Below are positions 1 to 5,311 of a DNA stretch of 5,311 nucleotides, in pieces (the first letter of the stretch is position 1; each line of letters opens with the position of its first letter). The notes under the pieces are model-generated. The model had not been told where the DNA came from. It did not search any database and saw only the letters and a program-made list of their open reading frames with translations. Source of the DNA: an uncultured Anaerolineaceae bacterium (GTDB taxonomy: Bacteria > Chloroflexota > Anaerolineae > Anaerolineales > Anaerolineaceae); the NCBI GenBank assembly GCA_937894825.1, contig CALCQT010000156.1:1-5311 (forward strand). Direction: 5' to 3'. The translations under genes and the position numbers were made by a program.

Positions 1-2358
1 TGCCGCCTTCAGCCGCGCCTCAGAGAACGCATCCGCGTCGTATAAGACATTCGCATAAACCCGGAATTGCATCAACGAACCGTCAGAAGTACGAACAAAA
101 ATACGGTCATTTTCCGCCAGGTCCCGCAGAAACAGAAACGGTCCGATTTCCAGATTATTCAAATGATTATGACCGGTCACATAACTGATCCCGGCTCCCG
201 GCAAACTGCCGCCGCTCAGCACGCCGGTGTCAGCTCCGAGCCAGGCAACATTCCATTCGCCTTCAACCAAAGGAATCTCCACCATCTTCGTACTGACTCC
301 CAGTGCAGGAATCTCAATTTCAAACCCAAGATCAAAATATTTCAGTCTCTCCGGCTGGTCTGGCAGCACAACATGCCTTCCTGCCGGAAAACCGGTCTCG
401 GGGAAGTCCCAATCCGGAAATTCACCCGGATCCGTCGGTTCTGGCGGGACTGGATTTTCAACTTCGTTTGTTGGTTCTTCCGGGTCCGGATCATCCGGGT
501 CTAAAGGATCAGGGTTGCCCTGATCATGTAATGCGACATTGCGAATCACAGTAGCGGACGGCAACCCGCTGTTGACACGCACGGTGAAGCTGACCTGGAC
601 TGTCCCACCGATCGGTATTGATACAATATTCCACTGCACGAACGCGCCATGACTGTTTGCCCCAACCATCACCCCGGCAGAACCGCTGACATAGGTCGTC
701 CCAACCGGAATATAATCCCGCACCGTGACATTCTGCGCTTCCGCAGTGCCGTCATTGCTGACCGTAATCTCGTAAGCGATCTCATCACCGGCGTTGACGA
801 TCCCACCCGCCGTCGGGCTTGATTTGACCGCACTGACCAGCGGCTCAACGGATACACAGAAAGGCACGGTCAGGTGCTCATCACTCTTGCGGTAAGTCCA
901 TAGATCAAAGATTTTTAAGTCCGAATAAAGGTTGAGTGATTTCAGTACCGGCGTAGCAATCGAATCGATCCCGCCGGTCGCGTCCTGCGGACCGGTGAAA
1001 TTTTCAATCCCGGTATCAAAGTCCAGATAGAAGCCATTAATCCAGGCGCTGGTATTGTCATAATAAACTGTGCCGGTATTGACTGCCGGGTTCACCATGG
1101 TGACAGTCACGCCGTCATAGATATCTTCGAAATCTGTCAGGATGAAATGCGCTTCACCGGCTTTGACGAACAATTCCGCAGTGAAACAGCAGTTGTTTGT
1201 ACCGCTCAGTTCTCCGCCGCTACAGATCCCTCCTTCCGGTGCCGGAACAATCACACCGCTGCCATCCAGACCATTCCAGGGGATCAAGGTTGTACCAGAG
1301 GAAAAAGGATTGCTCAATCTGACAGGGGTGAAGTTCGGACCGAAATCCAGCGTCAGTTCGTAGGTGCCACTGCCTTCAGCGTGAAACGAAAAAACGCCGC
1401 CCTGCCCGGGTTCGGAAGTGCCGGGAGCCGCGCCGCCATCCACATCCGCCTGCGTTACGCCGTTATAGGAGAAATTGCTGAAAATTGGCGGTTCTTCATA
1501 GCTATAGCCCGGATGACCAAAATAGGCTACAGCCGCCTCATCCGGAAAGTTCAAAAAAGTGCGGTTGGCGACGTCCTTCCCAAGCACACCGGTATCCGGA
1601 TCAGCATCCACAAAGTTAGGGATACGTAAATTTGCCGGTGTACCCGCCAGTGTCGAACGCATGGCTGCCGTGTCAGTCGTCCTGTTCACCAGGCCGCGGT
1701 TACTGCTGAACATGGAATAATCAATGGGGCGGATTGACCGATAATTGACCTCATAAATATAACCATCTGGCGTCAGCACGTGATGAACAAAATTAGCCCG
1801 CTGTTGGGCATTGGTGTGAAAATCCGCAATATAGAAAAACATCCGGCCCGGGATTTCCTCTCCGTCGGAACCGGCCACCGAAATGTCCCAGTAACCGCGA
1901 TAATAGGGATTGGTTCCCGGTACAGATGGCGGTGCGGGATATTTGAACGTGAGAATACCACCTTCCGGCGGGACATCCGTGGTGGTAACCGGATAAGCCA
2001 GTGCGTTATATCCGCTGGTCCCATAAATTTCCGCCGGACCGGCCTCGTTTTCCGCCGCAGAAGCAATCCAGCCTTCTTCGCCAACATTGATCTGGTATGG
2101 TTTTTCCTCACCGGAAGGGAGCACCAGTCTGAGCGGTGTAATATCGCCGCTGACGCCAAAATAGACCGTTTCACCGGGCAGGACAAAAACATACAATACC
2201 ACCGGGCGGGTCGGTATCGAGAGCAAAAGCACATCATCACCGATGCGGCTCATATCCCGCGAACCTTCCGCGGATACCGGTATGGCAGTCTGCCGGAATG
2301 GCAGTATAAAGCCTGCCATCAACAGCAAAATTAGCAAAACGATTTTATTCCTGCGCAT
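1..2358 (-). CDS. Secreted DUF11 surface protein fused to a C-terminal sortase domain (3' end beyond window)
   Basis: Open frame of 786 codons without a stop, from ATG at 2358 to base 1; an AAAGGA ribosome site (2365-2370) lies 6 nt upstream and fixes the start. Residues 1-30 form a signal peptide (MRRNK, then a leucine-rich core, likely cut after VSA). Residues about 31-320 are beta-rich and unassigned. Residues about 323-410 resemble a FlgD-type Ig domain, with a WNGLDGSG turn at 361-368 and cysteines 379, 390 and 391. A DUF11 repeat spans 503-612 (NDGTAEAQNVTVRDYIPVGTTY). A Pro/Asp/Glu linker covers 614-651 and FPETG is at 652-656. The sortase domain starts near 679 (EIEIPALGV) and has its catalytic-histidine motif TGHN with H730. 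The TLxTC cysteine and the arginine would lie past the edge, perhaps 50-70 residues on. It is likely an exported cell-surface protein. DUF11 and sortase assignments are firm; the substrate and anchoring chemistry are unknown. Confidence 0.9.
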   Translation of the reverse strand, partial: MRRNKIVLLILLLMAGFILPFRQTAIPVSAEGSRDMSRIGDDVLLLSIPTRPVVLYVFVLPGETVYFGVSGDITPLRLVLPSGEEKPYQINVGEEGWIASAAENEAGPAEIYGTSGYNALAYPVTTTDVPPEGGILTFKYPAPPSVPGTNPYYRGYWDISVAGSDGEEIPGRMFFYIADFHTNAQQRANFVHHVLTPDGYIYEVNYRSIRPIDYSMFSSNRGLVNRTTDTAAMRSTLAGTPANLRIPNFVDADPDTGVLGKDVANRTFLNFPDEAAVAYFGHPGYSYEEPPIFSNFSYNGVTQADVDGGAAPGTSEPGQGGVFSFHAEGSGTYELTLDFGPNFTPVRLSNPFSSGTTLIPWNGLDGSGVIVPAPEGGICSGGELSGTNNCCFTAELFVKAGEAHFILTDFEDIYDGVTVTMVNPAVNTGTVYYDNTSAWINGFYLDFDTGIENFTGPQDATGGIDSIATPVLKSLNLYSDLKIFDLWTYRKSDEHLTVPFCVSVEPLVSAVKSSPTAGGIVNAGDEIAYEITVSNDGTAEAQNVTVRDYIPVGTTYVSGSAGVMVGANSHGAFVQWNIVSIPIGGTVQVSFTVRVNSGLPSATVIRNVALHDQGNPDPLDPDDPDPEEPTNEVENPVPPEPTDPGEFPDWDFPETGFPAGRHVVLPDQPERLKYFDLGFEIEIPALGVSTKMVEIPLVEGEWNVAWLGADTGVLSGGSLPGAGISYVTGHNHLNNLEIGPFLFLRDLAENDRIFVRTSDGSLMQFRVYANVLYDADAFSEARLKAA
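391..405 (-). other. FPETG, an LPXTG-like motif just before the sortase domain
   Basis: These five codons encode residues 652-656 of the surface protein, at the end of the Pro/Asp/Glu linker and about 75 residues before the catalytic histidine of the sortase domain. Canonical sorting signals have LPXTG followed by a transmembrane helix and a basic tail. Here the motif continues as FPAGRHVVLPDQPERL and runs straight into the sortase fold, with no membrane segment. It could be a sortase substrate site in cis, or a conserved junction that only resembles one. Confidence 0.55.
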
Positions 2359-2407
2359 ATCGTGTCCTTTTTCTGATCACAATTCGAAAAGAATCCCCGC
2401 TTCAAAT

Positions 2408-2465
2408 TTGTGCAGCCCTAAAAATCGAAATCGCGACACCGCATTTGAGCAGGGCGTTTGCACAA
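2408..2465 (-). repeat. Inverted repeat in the leader of the surface-protein gene
   Basis: On the minus strand the arms are TTGTGCA-aac-GCCCT (2465-2451) and AGGGCTGCACAA (2419-2408). They give 12 base pairs with a 3-nt bulge on the 5' side and a 31-nt loop. The structure ends about 50 nt before the ATG at 2358, so it lies in the likely 5' untranslated region and upstream of the ribosome site. I do not recognise it as a known riboswitch. It could be a cis-regulatory RNA structure or a protein-binding site. Confidence 0.4.
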
Positions 2466-2531
2466 TTGTTATTTGCTTCGAAAGGGACATCAATACCCCG
2501 GATTCCGGTTCGAAATCGGATTCTGTCCGAC

Positions 2532-2560
2532 ATTGAAAAAGGTTACAATAATCGTGCCAA
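2532..2560 (-). promoter_or_regulatory. Weak candidate promoter for the surface-protein gene
   Basis: Minus-strand TTGGCA (2555-2560) and TTCAAT (2532-2537) are 17 bp apart, matching the -35 and -10 consensus at 5/6 and 4/6. The position would start transcription near 2525, leaving a leader of about 167 nt that contains the 2408-2465 hairpin. Matches of this quality occur by chance, so this is only a suggestion. Confidence 0.22.
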
Positions 2561-2691
2561 TATGTACGCTTAACCGATGCGCATATCAACGCACGATGAG
2601 CGTGTAAGCGCTGCCTTCCTTCAATATTTTTTTCAGTGCACTTTTATCGCAATGGAGCAGGAAACGATGACAGGAAAAATGGGGAGAATTT

Positions 2692-2731
2692 TGTGGTCCT
2701 CGTTTTCCCTTCGGGCGAAATAAGGACCACA
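2692..2731 (-). terminator. Long hairpin after the dipeptidase gene, probable terminator
   Basis: A perfect 9-bp outer stem, TGTGGTCCT (2692-2700) with AGGACCACA (2723-2731), begins 17 nt after the dipeptidase stop. Inner pairs (2703-2705 with 2718-2720, 2708-2709 with 2714-2715) extend it to a 4-nt loop that reads TTCG on the plus strand. No T-run follows directly on the minus strand; the sequence is AAAATTCTCCCC and then five T's. It may be an imperfect intrinsic terminator or an mRNA 3' stabiliser. Confidence 0.5.
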
Positions 2732-2748
2732 GGAATATTCCAAATCAA

Positions 2749-4140
2749 TCAGCGCGCCAGTTCGTACATCGCCAGTGTACAGATCACACAATGATCCAAA
2801 AATGCCTGCAATGAGATCTGTTCGCCAATATTATGAATGTGGGTCGGTTCGCCATCGGGAAATTCAGGGCCGAAAGCGACAAAACTGCTTCCCAACGCCT
2901 TGGCATAAGTCCCGCCGCCAATCGTGAAAGCCTCTGCCTCAGGATTCCCGCTCGCCTCCCGATAGACATTCAACAGCTTGGAAACCACTTCGCTATCCTT
3001 TGGAACATAATGCGGTTCAGAGCCTCCGCGCACTTCAAAGGTCAACCCGAACCGGTCAGCCATTTTTTGGAAACGTCCCGTCAATTCCGCCAAATTACTC
3101 TTGACGGGATAACGAATATCGATCCCAAGCCAGCCCTCCTGAGGTGTCAGTTCGGCCAGGCCCAGATTCAGGCTCAGACTGCCGGAAATGTCATCACTAT
3201 ATTTCAGCCCCAAGGTCTCGCCATCCGGTTCCCGCGCAATCTGATCACGCAGGAAGAACAGCAGTTTGCCGGCTTTTTCGCCCAGATATCGGCAGAGAAT
3301 GTTCGCGGTTGAAACAATCGCATTGACGCCCAGATGCGGCGTGCTGCCATGAGCGGCTAAACCTTTCACCGTCAGGATCACCTGCCCGTTCGCATCTTCC
3401 GTCACCTCAGCAGCATACCCCAGTGTGTCCTCCGGCTGGATGGAATCGCGCAACGCCTTCGCATCGACCTGTGTGCCGTCCAGTTTTGTAACGCATTCAG
3501 AGCAAACCGCATTAAACGCAACGCCGCCCTTGAGTTCCATAACAGGCGTCCCTTCCGCAGGGAAAAATAATTTCGCGTTGAAATTCCCTTTTTCGCCGTA
3601 AATGAGCGGGTACCCGGCATCCGGCGTAAATCCCATCAGCGGAACCGGGCGATGCTCCGCATAATACTTGATGCAGGATGACCCTTGCTCTTCATTCGTG
3701 CCGAGGATCAGGCGGATGGATCGCTTCAGCGGCAGTCCTAAATCACGCAAAATACGCATGCCATACAAAGCGCCGATGGCCGGCCCTTTGTCGTCGACCA
3801 CACCGCGCGCGTACAATTTTCCGTCCCGGATCACCAATTCGAAAGGGTTTGTCTCCCATCCGTTGCCGGCCGGAACCACATCCAAATGGGCCAGGACACC
3901 GATAGCCTCCGCCGCATCGCCATATTCAATTGCGCCGGCATGATTATCGACATTGTCGGTTCGAAATCCCAGACGCTCAGCCTGAGCCAGCGCCAGTCTT
4001 AATGCACGGGCTGGTTCCTCGCCATAGGGGAATTCAGTTGTCGTCTCTCCGCGTACGCTTGGTACGGCAATCAGTTCCGCAAGGTCTTGCAGCAGTTCTG
4101 TTTGGTATTCTATGAACTTTGATCGTATTTGTTCTTTCAT
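2749..4140 (-). CDS. pepV: PepV-type M20 zinc dipeptidase (Xaa-His / beta-Ala-Xaa dipeptidase family)
   Basis: Complete 463-residue protein, close to the roughly 470 residues usual for PepV. Members of this M20 subfamily are cytoplasmic two-zinc enzymes that hydrolyse unsubstituted dipeptides. Visible landmarks are the zinc ligand H85 with D87 in AHLDVVPAG, D116 of the DDKG motif, catalytic E150 and ligand E151 in TNEEQGSS, ligand D174 in FTPDAGYP, the transition-state histidine H264 in AAHGSTPH, R343 in DIRYP, the GGGTYA loop at 408-413, and the last ligand H436 in HNIGE. No key residue is missing, and there is no signal peptide. ATG at 4140 is preceded by GAAAGG (4151-4156) 10 nt upstream, and the stop is TGA. 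It has its own upstream promoter-like box and terminator-like hairpins on both sides, so it is probably monocistronic. Its likely role is peptide catabolism. Exact specificity cannot be read from sequence; PepV-like carnosinase and aminoacylase relatives are alternatives. Confidence 0.95.
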   Translation of the reverse strand: MKEQIRSKFIEYQTELLQDLAELIAVPSVRGETTTEFPYGEEPARALRLALAQAERLGFRTDNVDNHAGAIEYGDAAEAIGVLAHLDVVPAGNGWETNPFELVIRDGKLYARGVVDDKGPAIGALYGMRILRDLGLPLKRSIRLILGTNEEQGSSCIKYYAEHRPVPLMGFTPDAGYPLIYGEKGNFNAKLFFPAEGTPVMELKGGVAFNAVCSECVTKLDGTQVDAKALRDSIQPEDTLGYAAEVTEDANGQVILTVKGLAAHGSTPHLGVNAIVSTANILCRYLGEKAGKLLFFLRDQIAREPDGETLGLKYSDDISGSLSLNLGLAELTPQEGWLGIDIRYPVKSNLAELTGRFQKMADRFGLTFEVRGGSEPHYVPKDSEVVSKLLNVYREASGNPEAEAFTIGGGTYAKALGSSFVAFGPEFPDGEPTHIHNIGEQISLQAFLDHCVICTLAMYELAR

Positions 4141-4170
4141 TTAGGCCAACCTTTCAATTCTATTTCCGTA

Positions 4171-4193
4171 ATTATAGTCACTTCCGCTGTCAA
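4171..4193 (-). promoter_or_regulatory. Candidate promoter of the dipeptidase gene
   Basis: On the minus strand a perfect TATAAT (4171-4176) would start transcription near 4164, about 24 nt before the ATG at 4140 and just upstream of the GAAAGG ribosome site. A perfect TTGACA (4188-4193) also lies upstream, but only 11 bp away, too close for a standard -35/-10 pair. At the normal 17-bp distance the -35 would be CTGTTT, a poor match. The -10 box is convincing; its -35 partner is unclear. Confidence 0.5.
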
Positions 4194-4309
4194 AACAGCC
4201 GAATATCGCAACCCAGGCGAATCTCTGTCGTCTGTAAGTCACTGAAACTCTGTGCCCCTTCAGACATGCTCCCTGCTGCTTTTATGCCAGGAACTGCCTG
4301 TTTTAAAAG
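4194..4309. other. Intergenic stretch upstream of the dipeptidase promoter, nothing recognisable
   Basis: Between the terminator and the dipeptidase promoter box I see only short imperfect inverted repeats, such as CAGG-AACTG-CCTG near 4289-4300 and a 5-bp GTCTG/CAGAC pair. None is strong enough to call an operator or an RNA gene. Confidence 0.4.
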
Positions 4310-4340
4310 AAAAATACCGGAAAATTTCCGGCATTTTTTT
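4310..4340 (-). terminator. Intrinsic terminator after the helix-hairpin-helix gene (bidirectional in form)
   Basis: The inverted repeat CCGGAAA-A-TTTCCGG (4317-4331) begins 17 nt or more beyond the TAA stop at 4357. A-rich sequence lies on its left and seven T's (4334-4340) on its right, so each strand reads a GC stem followed by a T-run. On the minus strand the run is TATTTTTCTTTT. It separates the helix-hairpin-helix gene from the dipeptidase gene. Confidence 0.8.
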
Positions 4341-4356
4341 GCAGCGTCAATGTATC

Positions 4357-5307
4357 TTATACTTCCCGGCCACCTTTTAGAGTGTCCTGATAGGTTTTCA
4401 GTGCATCAAACTGACCTGACGCCGCCAGGCGGGACTGTTCCGGCCAGGTGGCCGGATCCGCCAAACGAATGTTCTTTTCAAACAGGATTTCCCGGATTTT
4501 ATCCGGATCCATATCGCGCAGTTGCGCAAAAGTTGTAATGCCGGCACCATTCAGAACAGATTCGATCTTGGGGCCAATCCCTTCAAGCATCTGCAGTTTA
4601 TCCCGTTTGGCCGGTGCAGCCGGCGCTTCAGGTTCGGTCCCGGCTTTATCCTCAGCGTCCGGTGCGATCAGGTTTTCGGCTTCGGATTCGGCTTCCACCG
4701 TTGCATCCACTACCAGATCCTCAGTGTCAGCCTCAGCCGCTACCGCTGTATCTACAAACGGCTCTTCGCTTTCGATCTCCGCATCGATGATCGGCACTTC
4801 AGCGTCGACATCTGCTTCCACCGAAACCGTCCCGTCAACGCCGGTCTCAACGTCAGCCTCGGCCACGATTTCCGCCGCCGCTACTGTTGCAATTGCCGCA
4901 TCATCCTCGGGTTGAACTTCAGCTTCCGCCGTCACTTCTTCCGACAACGATTCAGGTTCTTCTACGAGCTCAGCAGAAATCTGCACCACATCGGATTCCG
5001 CGGAGACGGATGTCTTAATCCGCTCCGGAACCGGTGTTATTTCCGCCTCCTCATCAATTACTTCAACAGCCTTGGAACGGACAGGCTCGGACTCAAATGA
5101 CAAATCTGCCGTGTCAGACGATTCGCTGACCGGACCTGATTCAACGCTATCGCTTTCTTTTCGACGGAAAATCAGCCACAGAAGAATTGCGATGACAAGC
5201 AGCAATAACAGCCAAAGCCACCACGGAAAACCCGAAGCGGTTTTCTCCTGATTGGCAGTCGCCTGAAATGCCACGGAAGCAAACGGTAAGATCGTAATCT
5301 GAAACAT
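4357..5307 (-). CDS. Membrane-anchored acidic protein with a C-terminal helix-hairpin-helix domain (5' end probably beyond window)
   Basis: At least 316 residues. Residues 28-47 (WWLWLLLLLVIAILLWLIF region) form one transmembrane helix followed by RRK, which by the positive-inside rule puts the C-terminal part in the cytoplasm. Residues 51-233 are a low-complexity linker rich in Glu, Asp, Ala and Val with few basic residues and degenerate AEAD/VEAE units. Residues 237-275 are a helix-hairpin-helix with the hairpin LEGIGPKIESVL and GITTFAQL, like the DUF4332/HhH modules at the end of many bacterial membrane or ribosome-related proteins. The tail ADPATWPEQSRLAASGQFD (283 on) is typical of such modules. 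ATG at 5307 is the first visible start, but only 4 bases precede it, no ribosome site can be seen and the frame stays open. Residues 1-20 look like the second half of a signal peptide, so the true start may lie upstream. Function is unknown; the HhH suggests nucleic-acid or protein binding. Confidence 0.88.
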   Translation of the reverse strand: MFQITILPFASVAFQATANQEKTASGFPWWLWLLLLLVIAILLWLIFRRKESDSVESGPVSESSDTADLSFESEPVRSKAVEVIDEEAEITPVPERIKTSVSAESDVVQISAELVEEPESLSEEVTAEAEVQPEDDAAIATVAAAEIVAEADVETGVDGTVSVEADVDAEVPIIDAEIESEEPFVDTAVAAEADTEDLVVDATVEAESEAENLIAPDAEDKAGTEPEAPAAPAKRDKLQMLEGIGPKIESVLNGAGITTFAQLRDMDPDKIREILFEKNIRLADPATWPEQSRLAASGQFDALKTYQDTLKGGREV

Positions 5308-5311
5308 AATC

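Larger units (their letters stand above)
2359..2748. other. 390-bp intergenic region: leader of the surface-protein gene and 3' region of the dipeptidase gene
   Basis: No convincing gene lies here. Reading leftwards, it holds the post-dipeptidase hairpin (2692-2731), a palindrome GGAATATTCC (2732-2741), possible promoters, a leader hairpin (2408-2465) and the AAAGGA ribosome site. The best minus-strand sigma-70-like match is TTGGCA (2555-2560) and TTCAAT (2532-2537) with a 17-bp spacer, which is only 5/6 and 4/6 to consensus. A second possibility is TTGTAA with CAGAAT slightly further downstream. Either would give a leader of roughly 150-170 nt. Confidence 0.6.

Noticed and set aside
1147..1629. 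Several plus-strand open frames over the left half, including 67-504, 1147-1629 and 1780-2334.
   Set aside because: They lie opposite the continuous surface-protein frame, have no ribosome sites or domain features, and read as basic, low-information sequence.
1773..2240. A 155-codon minus-strand frame inside the surface-protein gene.
   Set aside because: It is out of frame with the signal-peptide-bearing reading frame and gives an Arg-rich sequence with no recognisable family.
2435..2527. Possible tRNA: TCCGG-TTCGAAA-TCGGA at 2504-2520 looks like a T-arm, and GACA at 2435 partly pairs with 2521-2527.
   Set aside because: No D-arm or anticodon arm could be folded in the 93 nt, the acceptor stem has only four good pairs, and position 61 is T instead of the invariant C.
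2352..2587. Direct repeats TGCGCATATC (2352-2361 and 2578-2587) and TCGAAATCG (2425-2433 and 2510-2518).
   Set aside because: Copies of 9-10 bp without regular spacing in a 390-bp gap are compatible with chance; there is no sign of an attachment site or a CRISPR.
2377..2589. A 70-codon minus-strand open frame in the gap upstream of the surface-protein gene.
   Set aside because: It has no ribosome site before its ATG, no recognisable motif, and overlaps the leader hairpin; it looks like chance.
4119..4538. Plus-strand open frame crossing the gap between the dipeptidase and helix-hairpin-helix genes.
   Set aside because: It overlaps both neighbouring genes, runs through the terminator hairpin, and shows no ribosome site or protein motif.
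4448..4915. Plus-strand open frame of 155 codons very rich in Ser, Ala and Thr.
   Set aside because: It is the mirror of the acidic Glu/Asp/Ala linker of the minus-strand helix-hairpin-helix gene; the composition follows from the repeats on the opposite strand.

Overview
The window carries three genes, all on the minus strand and so transcribed from right to left. In order of transcription they encode a membrane-anchored acidic protein with a C-terminal helix-hairpin-helix domain (4357-5307, probably open at its 5' end), a complete PepV-type M20 metallodipeptidase (2749-4140), and a large secreted surface protein whose C-terminus runs into a sortase domain (1-2358, cut by the left edge of the window). 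No plus-strand gene, RNA gene, mobile element or CRISPR array could be supported.

The most notable gene is the left-hand one. It is an uninterrupted frame of 786 codons from an ATG at 2358 to base 1. It reads as a signal peptide, beta-rich extracellular domains including a FlgD-Ig-like segment, one DUF11 repeat, a Pro/Asp/Glu-rich linker, an LPXTG-like FPETG motif and then the first two thirds or so of a sortase domain with the TGH catalytic-histidine motif. An adhesin, a possible sorting signal and a sortase therefore lie on one polypeptide. The catalytic Cys and Arg of the sortase lie beyond the window.

The genes look like separate transcription units. A strong hairpin with T-runs on both sides (4310-4340) follows the helix-hairpin-helix gene. 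The dipeptidase has a perfect TATAAT box just upstream. A long hairpin (2692-2731) follows the dipeptidase. A 390-bp gap with a 12-bp stem in the probable leader precedes the surface-protein gene. I see no biochemical pathway linking the three. The common theme is the cell envelope and peptide use: two exported or membrane proteins around a probably cytoplasmic peptidase.

The organism is probably a member of the Chloroflexota, most likely class Anaerolineae. DUF11/LPxTG-like/sortase fusions, and TM-plus-acidic-linker-plus-HHH proteins with an ADPxTWPEQ tail, are in my recollection typical of that group, and the base composition looks near 50% GC by eye. This assignment is an inference from protein architecture, not a database result.
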